A stretch of DNA of 7,985 bases from Opitutales bacterium (lineage in GTDB: Bacteria; Verrucomicrobiota; Verrucomicrobiia; Opitutales; UBA9783). Positions within the stretch are counted from its first letter, which is position 1, and every line of letters begins with the position of its first letter. Under the pieces are notes generated by a model, which did not search any database, had not been told where the DNA came from, and saw nothing but the letters and a program-made list of their open reading frames with translations. Positions 1-5,316 of the stretch are shown one piece after another. The position numbers and the translations under genes are program-made. The DNA lies in contig JAFVCI010000057.1 in NCBI GenBank assembly GCA_017479315.1, forward strand, positions 1-7,985, given 5' to 3'.

Positions 1-1
1 G

Positions 2-973
2 GCAAAGGCGCAAAGCGGGCAGGACGGAATGGGTTCCGATTGCTACGGGCGCGGCGGCGAGGATTGCGTTTTAAAAGTTCCGCCGGGGACGCAAATTCTT
101 GACCGTTATACGCAAACGCTTGTAGCAGAGGTTTTGAAGCCGAACACGCGCCTGGTCATTTTGAAAGGAGGACGCGGCGGTTTGGGCAATTTACACTTCA
201 AGTCTTCCGTCAATCAGGCTCCTCGGAAAGCAACACGCGGTCAGCCGGGCGAAGAAGGTCGTTTCAAATTGGTGTTGAAGACGATTGCCGATGTCGGTTT
301 AGTCGGTTTCCCGAACGCGGGCAAGTCGTCGCTCATCCGTTGTTTGACTAATGCCCAACCGAAGGTCGCAAATTATCCGTTCACAACCCTGCATGCCAAT
401 GTCGGCGTGCTGACGGAGGGGAACAGGCATTTGGTTATTGCGGATATTCCCGGTCTTATCGAAGGGGCTTCGCAAAACAAGGGGCTCGGGTATCGTTTTT
501 TACGCCACATCGAACGTTGCCAAGCGTTGCTGATGGTGTTGGATGTCGGCAGTGAAGAACACGAACCGTGGAAAGACTTTGAACAGTTACGCAACGAATT
601 ATCGCTGTACGGCATGGGGTTGAGCGAAAAACCGTTCATTGTGATTGCCAATAAGCGCGATTTACCGGGATTTAATGAAAACTATAAGGTTTTCACGCAA
701 AAATTCCCAAAACTGACCGTACTTCCGATTTCCTGCAAAAGCGGCGACGGTTTGGGTACCCTGAGAACATATTTGTTTGAACATTTTTTGCCGAAAACTG
801 CCGAAAGCGAGGAAGAAAACGCCTCGGAAGCGAAGGAACCCTTGGATACTGCGACTTCGGATGGAAAAGATCTGGCGCATGTGCATCGTGAAATACGAAG
901 CCATAACCCATCATCGCATTTCCTCGCTAGGCAGATAAAACAGTTGGAAGTAACGGTACACAATACACCATGA
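2..973 (+). CDS. obg: GTPase Obg (CgtA), 5' end missing
   Basis: Obg is a ribosome-associated GTPase needed for 50S subunit assembly and linked to stress control. The reading frame is already open at the window edge. It shows the end of the glycine-rich Obg fold (a GRGGEDC stretch, then VPPGTQI, then GGRGGLGN), so the true start lies upstream and the first ATG at 29 is internal. Counting from that ATG, the GTPase motifs are G1 GFPNAGKSS (93-101), the YPFTTL switch I region (about 116-121), G3 DIPGL (139-143), G4 NKRD (208-211) and a G5-like SCKSG (235-239; SA is usual, here SC). The last 60 or so residues form an acidic then basic tail; no OCT domain is recognisable. The stop overlaps the start of the TsaB-like gene (ATGA at 970-973), implying co-translation. 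The family call is secure; only the 5' truncation limits it. Confidence 0.95.
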   Translation, partial: AKAQSGQDGMGSDCYGRGGEDCVLKVPPGTQILDRYTQTLVAEVLKPNTRLVILKGGRGGLGNLHFKSSVNQAPRKATRGQPGEEGRFKLVLKTIADVGLVGFPNAGKSSLIRCLTNAQPKVANYPFTTLHANVGVLTEGNRHLVIADIPGLIEGASQNKGLGYRFLRHIERCQALLMVLDVGSEEHEPWKDFEQLRNELSLYGMGLSEKPFIVIANKRDLPGFNENYKVFTQKFPKLTVLPISCKSGDGLGTLRTYLFEHFLPKTAESEEENASEAKEPLDTATSDGKDLAHVHREIRSHNPSSHFLARQIKQLEVTVHNTP

Positions 974-1530
974 AGGAACGTTTATTTTTACACGCAGGAT
1001 TTTCGGATTTTTGCATCGGTTGGGCAAAAAACGACACATGGGCGTATGAACATATCGGCACGGAACCGATTACAGACAAATTGTTTTCGGCGTTACGCCC
1101 GTGCACGGATGAAATTTCTTGGGAAAATACGGAAATTTATCTTGTGAACGGTCCCGGTTCAACCTTGGGTATCCGCACCTTTTGCGCCTTCATACGTACA
1201 TTGCTTGTTCTGAAAAAAATCAATCCTTCGCAGGTTTTTGTCTGTGATGCGTTACATTTTGCACAACTTATCTTAACCCGACAAAACCTTCCACAACCCG
1301 TCTGCGCGCGTCTGAATGTTACGCAGATATTATGTTTGAATTCGCTTGAAGATACCTTTCACGTACCGTCGGAAGCGGAACAACAACAAGCTCTTTGGTT
1401 ACAACACCCGTGTTTGCCGAAAGAAGTACAGATGTTTCGTTTTGAAATGAAAGAAGTTCTGCTGCTGTTATCTGCGCAATCGCCCTGGAAAACGGCAGAT
1501 GCACCCGATGTATTTCAGGCACCGAATTGA
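970..1530 (+). CDS. tsaB: TsaB-like tRNA t6A-synthesis accessory protein, divergent
   Basis: TsaB is the scaffold partner of TsaD in making N6-threonylcarbamoyladenosine at A37 of ANN-decoding tRNAs. The best evidence is the block NGPGSTLGIR at residues 60-69, matching the family's GPGSFTGLR loop, followed by a hydrophobic helix (about 71-83) as in TsaB. The 186-aa length is short of the usual 200-240. The N-terminus (MKERLFLHAGFSDF) lacks the familiar LDTS motif of the ASKHA fold, so the protein is highly diverged. The start is fixed by the ATGA overlap with obg; no clear Shine-Dalgarno sequence precedes it, which suits translational coupling. The presence of tsaD at 6697 in the same window supports the assignment indirectly. 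An unrelated protein with a chance GPGS loop cannot be excluded. Confidence 0.72.
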   Translation: MKERLFLHAGFSDFCIGWAKNDTWAYEHIGTEPITDKLFSALRPCTDEISWENTEIYLVNGPGSTLGIRTFCAFIRTLLVLKKINPSQVFVCDALHFAQLILTRQNLPQPVCARLNVTQILCLNSLEDTFHVPSEAEQQQALWLQHPCLPKEVQMFRFEMKEVLLLLSAQSPWKTADAPDVFQAPN

Positions 1531-1557
1531 AAAAATATCTACAGCTTCCGACTACTC

Positions 1558-1571
1558 AAAATCTTGATTTT
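1558..1571. repeat. Short A/T palindrome after the TsaB-like gene
   Basis: AAAATC and GATTTT are perfect inverted repeats separated by two bases, 28 bases after the tsaB stop. The stem is A/T-rich and has no long following T run, so it is at best a weak terminator. Confidence 0.25.
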
Positions 1572-1598
1572 ATCTTGCTATTCGCCTGCTGATGCGAT

Positions 1599-1628
1599 TT
1601 GACAGAAGGAAGCAGGGGTATGTAAAAT
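1599..1628 (+). promoter_or_regulatory. Promoter of the toxin-antitoxin operon
   Basis: A perfect -35 TTGACA (1599-1604) is followed after 18 bases by TAAAAT (1623-1628). Transcription would begin near 1635, only about seven bases before the antitoxin ATG. A small inverted repeat, GTAT-gtaaa-ATAC (1618-1630), covers the -10 box and could be an operator for autoregulation by the antitoxin; that role is inferred. Confidence 0.6.
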
Positions 1629-1641
1629 ACGTTCAGGAAGT

Positions 1642-1914
1642 ATGAATGCACAATCTTTGAATATCCATCTCACTCCGAAGCTTTTGAAATTTTTTTCATC
1701 CGAAGCGGAGCGTCGCGGCATTCCGCAGATAGAGAAGTGCGTCGAAACGTATCTTGAAGAAACCGTCGATACGTACGAAAATCCCGTGCCTTATTCAATG
1801 GAAGAGCTGGATGAAAGTATTCGAGAGGCGAAGGAAGATATACGGTTCAGAAGGGGAAAATCCTTCAAAAATGCCGAAGAGATGTTTGCCGCACTTGAGG
1901 CGGAAACGGAATGA
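1642..1914 (+). CDS. Antitoxin of a YoeB/RelE-type module, ribbon-helix-helix-like
   Basis: A 90-aa acidic protein placed directly before a YoeB-like toxin and overlapping it by ATGA (1911-1914), the standard antitoxin position. Residues 6-12 (LNIHLTP) look like the DNA-binding beta strand of a ribbon-helix-helix fold, followed by two predicted helices (about 13-40). The C-terminal half is charged (PYSMEELDESIREAKEDI and onward to AALEAETE) and is the likely toxin-neutralising region. It is clearly homologous to the unpaired protein at 2282: both have an L-x-P start, VPYS followed by EEL, and an A(K/E)KD or AKED helix. Canonical YoeB partners are YefM/Phd-type, so this pairing is a partner-swapped module. 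AGGAAG sits only one base before the ATG, too close for a normal ribosome site, which fits a very short leader. Confidence 0.82.
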   Translation: MNAQSLNIHLTPKLLKFFSSEAERRGIPQIEKCVETYLEETVDTYENPVPYSMEELDESIREAKEDIRFRRGKSFKNAEEMFAALEAETE

Positions 1915-2162
1915 GAACGATTAAGTATTCGCATCAATTTATAAAGGATTGGAAGAAGGCGAAGAAAACGCCGTTTGCGTGCAATATACAAAAGTTGATA
2001 GCGTTGGTTATTACCAATCCGTTTCAAACGCCACCGCCCTATGAAAAATTGCGCGGTTATGAAAATACCTATTCGCGCCGTATTAATGAACAGCATCGGT
2101 TGGTTTATGTCGTTGTCGGAGATACGATTGAATTCGCCCGCTGTTGGAGCCATTACGAGTAA
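1911..2162 (+). CDS. yoeB: Toxin, YoeB/Txe branch of the RelE superfamily
   Basis: Ribosome-dependent mRNA interferases of this family cleave mRNA in the ribosomal A site and stop translation. The 83-aa protein has the family length and pattern: a basic N-terminal helix (FIKDWKKAKK, 10-19), NPF (36-38), YEKLRG (44-49), then SRRINEQHRLVY (55-66) and a C-terminal SHY (80-82). E45, R63, H81 and Y82 line up with the catalytic Glu, Arg, His and Tyr of E. coli YoeB, so the enzyme looks intact. It ends with one residue (E83) beyond the usual terminal HY. Its ATG overlaps the antitoxin stop (ATGA), and a terminator follows at once, closing a two-gene operon. Confidence 0.93.
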   Translation: MRTIKYSHQFIKDWKKAKKTPFACNIQKLIALVITNPFQTPPPYEKLRGYENTYSRRINEQHRLVYVVVGDTIEFARCWSHYE

Positions 2163-2179
2163 AAAACAAATCTGAACCG

Positions 2180-2213
2180 AGCGACATTGTCCCGTCAAGG
2201 TGGTCGCTTTTTT
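2180..2213 (+). terminator. Rho-independent terminator of the toxin-antitoxin operon
   Basis: AGCGAC (2180-2185) pairs with GTCGCT (2203-2208), with a possible inner TTG/CAA pairing (2188-2190/2196-2198), and runs into six T residues (2208-2213). It lies 18 bases after the toxin stop. Confidence 0.72.
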
Positions 2214-2235
2214 GTGTGAATTTCCAGCATCCTCA

Positions 2236-2264
2236 TTGACACACGGGCAGAAATACGGGAAAAT
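2236..2264 (+). promoter_or_regulatory. Promoter of the unpaired antitoxin gene
   Basis: TTGACA (2236-2241), a 17-base spacer, then GAAAAT (2259-2264). The expected start point is near 2271, leaving about ten bases of leader before the ATG at 2282. The layout copies that of the complete module's promoter at 1599. Confidence 0.6.
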
Positions 2265-2281
2265 GCGCACGGGGCGGTTTT

Positions 2282-2554
2282 ATGGGATTGAAACATTTAA
2301 CGGTCGGGCTTCGTCCCGAGTTATACCAATATTTTGAAGAGCACGCGAAAAACAAGGGCATTTCGATAAGTCGGTATGTGGAAATGTTCCTGGAAATGTC
2401 GCGCAATGCGGAAGCGGGTGCGGACCAAGAGGCGGTAGTCCCTTATTCGAAGGAAGAGCTTATAAAGGAAGTCATGCAGGCGGAGAAAGATGCTGATGCG
2501 GGTTTGTTGCCCGAATTCGAAGACGGAGAAAAAGTTATCGCATATTTACCTTAA
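2282..2554 (+). CDS. Unpaired antitoxin-like protein, ribbon-helix-helix-like
   Basis: This 90-aa protein is homologous to the antitoxin at 1642 and is the same length. Shared features are the N-terminal strand (LTVGLRPEL, 6-14, against LNIHLTPKL), a GIS/GIP turn before the second helix, an ISRYVEMFLE helix, and the VPYS-x-EEL motif opening the charged C-terminal half. Unlike the first copy it is not followed by a toxin: the next 61 bases hold no RelE/ParE-like frame, and the next gene belongs to the unrelated cassette. It has its own promoter and the operon upstream is terminated, so it is an independent unit. It could be a remnant of a lost module, an anti-addiction antitoxin able to neutralise the neighbouring toxin, or a stand-alone repressor. 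Family homology is visible; the role is inferred. Confidence 0.78.
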   Translation: MGLKHLTVGLRPELYQYFEEHAKNKGISISRYVEMFLEMSRNAEAGADQEAVVPYSKEELIKEVMQAEKDADAGLLPEFEDGEKVIAYLP

Positions 2555-2580
2555 AACCGCTCCGTCATTCCGATTCTCGC

Positions 2581-2609
2581 TTTACAGTTCACCTTTTTTC
2601 GAACATCAT
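2581..2609 (+). promoter_or_regulatory. Possible promoter of the first cassette gene
   Basis: TTTACA (2581-2586), 17 bases, then CATCAT (2604-2609; four of six matches to TATAAT). If used, transcription would begin at about the GTG start at 2616, giving a leaderless mRNA. The -10 is weak, so this is tentative. Confidence 0.28.
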
Positions 2610-2615
2610 AAGTCC

Positions 2616-3044
2616 GTGCTTGTAACAACACGTCGTGTCGGTGAAGTCTTCAATATTTATGAAGATGTAAGTGCCGAAGTCATTATCTTTCAGATGATGG
2701 TGAAGCGAATTGTGAGCACGAATGAGCGCATTTTATCGGAAGACGGTTCGGCGGATGCCATCCATAAAATTGATGTGGAGTTTGAAATTCGGCAGCGCGA
2801 GGATAAGTGTTGTTTCGAAAAAATGTTAAAAGACGGTCTTTTGCCGGCAAGGGTCGGCGATTGGTTTAAATTGTATGATGCGCACAGAGAAACAGTCATC
2901 TGTGAGATTTTGATAAAAGAAGTGCGACATCGTAACCGTGAAAATCATAAACCTGATGATACGATTGAAGTTGAACACGGCACAAAAATTGAGGTCGGAT
3001 TTAATTTCGATAATAACAAATGTGCCATTTTCCCAAATAGGTAG
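2616..3044 (+). CDS. Unrecognised 142-aa protein, CsrA-like N-terminus (cassette copy 1, large)
   Basis: I do not recognise this as a named family. The open frame extends upstream to 2490, but that part overlaps the antitoxin-like gene out of frame and reads as low-quality protein. The GTG at 2616 is chosen because its product, MLVTTRRVGEVFNIYED, aligns from residue 1 with the copy at 5317 (MAITTRKLGQVLNIYEG). The rest aligns colinearly: a strand-rich middle, VGDWFKLYD against AGDRIEFMD, then a Lys/Asp-rich linker and a last strand (KIEVGFNFDN against DLVIEWDTEF). No signal peptide or membrane segment is visible, so it is probably cytoplasmic and mainly beta. Residues 1-25 resemble the first strands of CsrA (consensus MLxLTRRVGExxxIGD), but CsrA is only about 60 aa. 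An RNA-binding role is a hypothesis. A promoter and the small partner gene follow after 110 bases. Confidence 0.7.
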   Translation: MLVTTRRVGEVFNIYEDVSAEVIIFQMMVKRIVSTNERILSEDGSADAIHKIDVEFEIRQREDKCCFEKMLKDGLLPARVGDWFKLYDAHRETVICEILIKEVRHRNRENHKPDDTIEVEHGTKIEVGFNFDNNKCAIFPNR

Positions 3045-3073
3045 AAAATAATTTAATTTTTCTCAAAAAGTAC

Positions 3074-3102
3074 TTGACGCCTTATGTTTTTTAGTAAAGA
3101 AT
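3074..3102 (+). promoter_or_regulatory. Promoter of the small cassette gene, copy 1
   Basis: TTGACG (3074-3079), 17 bases, then AAGAAT (3097-3102), preceded by an A/T-rich stretch (about 3044-3070) that could act as an UP element. The same arrangement recurs at 5772-5799 ahead of the paralogous gene, which supports it. An AAGAGGAG at 3115-3122 looks like a ribosome site but lies 32 bases before the ATG and serves no in-frame start I can find. Confidence 0.55.
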
Positions 3103-3154
3103 AAGGGCACGTTTAAGAGGAGCCGTATCGGTTTTCTCGGATAAAGTATCTTTT

Positions 3155-3409
3155 ATGGAAAAAAATAAAAATATGGGTAATAGATCTCCCTTACAGGGAA
3201 ATCTCGAGGCTATGGCGCAGGATGTTTCCGCATTCGTGGATGAACTGGATATGGTTCGCGGGAATGTTGAAACCGAAGCGAGATTGTTGCAGGAGCAAAG
3301 CGGTGACTTGTTTTGCACCGCAAGGCAAATTGCCCGCTTGAAGGAAAAGCTCCAAAACGTCAATGCCTTTCTCACCAGAGAAGCGGCTTTCGGGCATAAT
3401 TTTTCATAG
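3155..3409 (+). CDS. Unrecognised 84-aa helical protein (cassette copy 1, small)
   Basis: The family is not recognised. Apart from a polar N-terminus (MEKNKNMGNRSP) the sequence reads as almost continuous amphipathic helix, with hydrophobic residues at three- and four-residue intervals (for example VSAFVDELDMV and IARLKEKLQNVNAFL), typical of a coiled coil or helical bundle. It is paralogous to the 84-aa protein at 5844. With a one-residue offset they share the L16/17, L30/31, G35/36, D-L and I58/59 positions and, most clearly, the C-terminal block FLTREAAFG against FLARELAFG. No signal peptide or membrane segment is seen. The start is set by length identity with the copy and a shared cttt-ATG-GA context; there is no well-spaced Shine-Dalgarno sequence here, unlike the copy. 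It has its own promoter, so it need not be made at the same level as the large protein. Confidence 0.68.
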   Translation: MEKNKNMGNRSPLQGNLEAMAQDVSAFVDELDMVRGNVETEARLLQEQSGDLFCTARQIARLKEKLQNVNAFLTREAAFGHNFS

Positions 3410-3466
3410 ACGCAGAGGAACACCCGCCATGAGGCGAAACGAAACTTAACGGATTCGTTGGCGGAT

Positions 3467-3490
3467 GTTGGCTGTCGAAATAAAGCCGAC
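3467..3490. repeat. Inverted repeat, 7-bp stem
   Basis: GTTGGCT (3467-3473) pairs with AGCCGAC (3484-3490) with one G-U wobble and a 10-base loop. Confidence 0.45.
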
Positions 3491-3506
3491 GGCGTGGGGA
3501 AAGATA

Positions 3507-3546
3507 CTGTCGGGGCGGGTTATAATGATTTTATTCGCCCTGACGG
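3507..3546. repeat. Inverted repeat, 11-bp stem with 18-base loop
   Basis: CTGTCGGGGCG (3507-3517) pairs along its whole length with CGCCCTGACGG (3536-3546), with two G-U wobbles. The loop contains a consensus -10 hexamer TATAAT (3521-3526) but no matching -35. No T run follows, so it is not an obvious terminator. Confidence 0.55.
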
Positions 3547-3624
3547 AACCGGTTTCATGAAATCGCAACAATAAAGACCATTTTTTCTGCGTTCGAACAA
3601 ATACAGCCGAAGGCGTAAGTCGGA

Positions 3625-3675
3625 ACACAACACACTGTTGCGGTACAAAAGCACCATGGTACCTCGGTGTTGTGT
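3625..3675. repeat. Nested inverted repeat, 9-bp outer and 5-bp inner stems
   Basis: ACACAACAC (3625-3633) is the exact reverse complement of GTGTTGTGT (3667-3675). Inside it GGTAC (3642-3646) pairs with GTACC (3659-3663). Together they would form a two-part hairpin on either strand. No T run follows on the plus strand and no A run precedes it, arguing against a simple terminator. Confidence 0.55.
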
Positions 3676-3785
3676 CTCTCTTGAAACGCTCGCGGTAGCG
3701 GGGATATCGAGGTGCATTCCGTAAATCCTGCCCGAAACAGGCTACACGATCCTACCCACGCAACTCATGCAACCCATTCGCCTTC

Positions 3786-5090
3786 TCACACCCACCCGAA
3801 CACAATCGCCAGCAGGGCGCACAAAAACAGCGGGATATTGTAGTGTAAAAATGTCGGAATACAGGTGTCGTGCATGTGGTCGTGCTGTCCGTCAATGCTC
3901 AATCCCGAAGTCGGACCGAGAGCCGAATCTGAAACAGGCGCACCCGCATCTCCCAAAGCTCCAGCGGAAGCGATTAAGATAACCATTTCCGGAACCGTAT
4001 AATTCAGCTTAACGCACAACGGAACAAAAATCGCGGAAATAATGGGAACCGTACTGAAGGAAGAACCGATGCCGATGGTCACGATTAGACCGACGAGCAG
4101 GACGAGGAACGCACAGATACCTTTGCTTTCCGGCAACAGTGGGAGCAAATCATTCACGAGACGTTCGACGCTTTTGGTTTCCTTCAAAACATTGGCAAAA
4201 CCACCTGCCGTCAGCATCACGAAGGCTACAAAGCCCATCATATAAATCCCCTTATGGATCAGCTGGTCGCTCGAAACCACCTTAAACATCGTCAGAATAC
4301 CGAGCCCCGTCAGTGCGCCCAACGGCAACGAATCCGTCACCAACTGAATCACAAAGGCAAGTATAATCGCCAAAAACAAAACAATTTCCTTCTTTTTTGT
4401 AATCTTTTCCGTTTCCGACGGCATATCGGCATTCAAGGGTTTGTCTTCGTAAAGACGCGGTTTTCGATAAGAAATAAAAACGGCAACCAGCAGACCGATG
4501 AACATGGAAACACCGAGAAGCGTAAAGCAATGGCGATTGGCGCTCCAGTCAATGGTCACGCCGTTCTGCTGAAGGTTATTCACAATCAGTTTCTGATAAA
4601 TCAGACCGAACCCGGACGGAACGGAAATGTAAGTTGCCACCAGACCGAACGTCAGAATGCAGGCGATCATCCGACGATCGATGCGCAATCGGTTCATCAG
4701 CGGCAGCAACGGCGGAATAAGCATGGGAATGAACGCGATGTGGATGGGGATGATATTCTGCGATGCCATTGCCATGCAGAGCAAAACAACGAACAGGACA
4801 TATTTTTTTTCACCGATAAAACGCGCCGCCGTTTGCGACAGCGTTGCGGAAAGCCCCGTATGTATCATGGCGGCGGCAAACGAACCCAGCAAAATATAAC
4901 TGAGCGACATTTCGGCGTTATTTCCCATCCCTTGGATGAAGGTATCGATAACGCTCTTGACGGGAACACCGGCGCAAATCCCCGCCGTCAAAGCGGCGAT
5001 GAGCAAAGCGAACAAGACGTTAGTTTTCCGCAAACAAAGGACATACAAAACAACAACGGAAACAACGACGGGGTTCGTAAGCAGAGCCAT
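3786..5090 (-). CDS. Na+/H+ antiporter-family permease, YuiF-like
   Basis: An inner-membrane permease of 434 aa with many hydrophobic segments from the first residues (LLTNPVVVSVVVLYVLCL) to the C-terminus. The signatures fit the NhaC-like/YuiF branch: an N-terminal GMGNNAEMSLSYILLGS block, SVPSGFGLIYQ in the middle, GIGSSFSTVPII late on, and the hallmark ALGDAGAPVSDSALGPTSGL then DGQHDHMHDTCIPTFLHYN (roughly residues 374-420). Relatives are annotated as Na+/H+ antiporters, and at least one Bacillus member as an amino-acid (histidine) permease, so the substrate is uncertain. The start chosen is the ATG at 5090; an in-frame TTG at 5111 lies inside a tandem repeat and would only add seven residues. 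No Shine-Dalgarno sequence precedes either. It is the only minus-strand gene and sits between the two copies of the cassette. Confidence 0.9.
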   Translation of the reverse strand: MALLTNPVVVSVVVLYVLCLRKTNVLFALLIAALTAGICAGVPVKSVIDTFIQGMGNNAEMSLSYILLGSFAAAMIHTGLSATLSQTAARFIGEKKYVLFVVLLCMAMASQNIIPIHIAFIPMLIPPLLPLMNRLRIDRRMIACILTFGLVATYISVPSGFGLIYQKLIVNNLQQNGVTIDWSANRHCFTLLGVSMFIGLLVAVFISYRKPRLYEDKPLNADMPSETEKITKKKEIVLFLAIILAFVIQLVTDSLPLGALTGLGILTMFKVVSSDQLIHKGIYMMGFVAFVMLTAGGFANVLKETKSVERLVNDLLPLLPESKGICAFLVLLVGLIVTIGIGSSFSTVPIISAIFVPLCVKLNYTVPEMVILIASAGALGDAGAPVSDSALGPTSGLSIDGQHDHMHDTCIPTFLHYNIPLFLCALLAIVFGWV

Positions 5091-5093
5091 ACA

Positions 5094-5127
5094 AGAAAAA
5101 TTCTTAGGCAAGAAAAATTCTTAGGCA
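5094..5127. repeat. Tandem 17-base repeat at the permease start
   Basis: Two exact copies of AAGAAAAATTCTTAGGC (plus strand) lie end to end, with a partial third copy (AAGAAAAA) following. Each unit contains AAGAA-aaa-TTCTT, an inverted repeat, so this may be an operator or a short RNA hairpin just upstream of the permease start codon. Confidence 0.75.
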
Positions 5128-5145
5128 AGAAAAAGACTTGCGGGC

Positions 5146-5199
5146 AAAGAAACGGAGGCTGTTCTGAAGCACCGTTCATTTAAATAGCACCGTTTCTTT
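5146..5199. repeat. 10-bp inverted repeat and 9-base direct repeat in the permease leader
   Basis: AAAGAAACGG (5146-5155) is the exact reverse complement of CCGTTTCTTT (5190-5199), with a 34-base loop. Within it AGCACCGTT occurs twice (5168-5176 and 5186-5194), 18 bases apart. All lie in the predicted transcribed leader of the permease gene. Confidence 0.6.
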
Positions 5200-5210
5200 T
5201 AAATTATTCT

Positions 5211-5238
5211 TTTATAAGCATGAAACTTTATCTTGCAA
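5211..5238 (-). promoter_or_regulatory. Promoter of the permease gene
   Basis: Read on the minus strand: TTGCAA (5238-5233), 16 bases, then TATAAA (5216-5211), with a TG just upstream of the -10. Transcription would start near 5204, giving a leader of about 114 bases that carries the repeats at 5094-5199. Confidence 0.5.
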
Positions 5239-5316
5239 ATTTTTACATCCGAACTTCCAAAACGTGAAAAAACTTTCCCTAACAAGCCGCCTTTGCCCCA
5301 AGAAGAGCGATTAGAT

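Larger units (their letters stand above)
3410..3785. other. Gene-free, inverted-repeat-rich intergenic region
   Basis: 376 bases between two convergent genes. I see no convincing coding sequence on either strand: the minus-strand frames 3446-3628 and 3520-3717 have no start signals or recognisable motifs. It holds three consecutive potential hairpins (3467-3490, 3507-3546, 3625-3675), a small fourth (CCTG 3727-3730 with CAGG 3738-3741), and a 12-base direct repeat with one mismatch (3484-3495 and 3605-3616). It could be a non-coding RNA, an intergenic repeat element or decayed sequence. I could not match it to tmRNA, RNase P RNA, SRP RNA or a tRNA. Confidence 0.5.

Noticed and set aside
29..31. 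ATG as the start of obg
   Set aside because: The frame is open to the window edge and the upstream residues continue the Obg glycine-rich fold.
2490..2615. N-terminal extension of the large cassette protein
   Set aside because: It overlaps the antitoxin-like gene out of frame, and the paralogue aligns from the GTG at 2616.
3521..3526. Perfect TATAAT as a promoter
   Set aside because: No -35 hexamer lies at 16-18 bases, and it sits in a hairpin loop with no gene downstream on this strand.
3446..3717. Two overlapping minus-strand small frames in the intergenic region
   Set aside because: No ribosome site or promoter was found and no family features; the frames follow from the inverted-repeat-rich sequence.
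4254..5183. 309-aa open frame on the plus strand
   Set aside because: It lies antisense to the permease, is rich in Gln, Arg, Asn and His as expected from a complement of hydrophobic codons, and has no recognisable motif.
5233..5316. Upstream TTG start for the second large cassette protein
   Set aside because: The extra residues have no counterpart in the paralogue, and the TTG lies within the permease's divergent -35 box.
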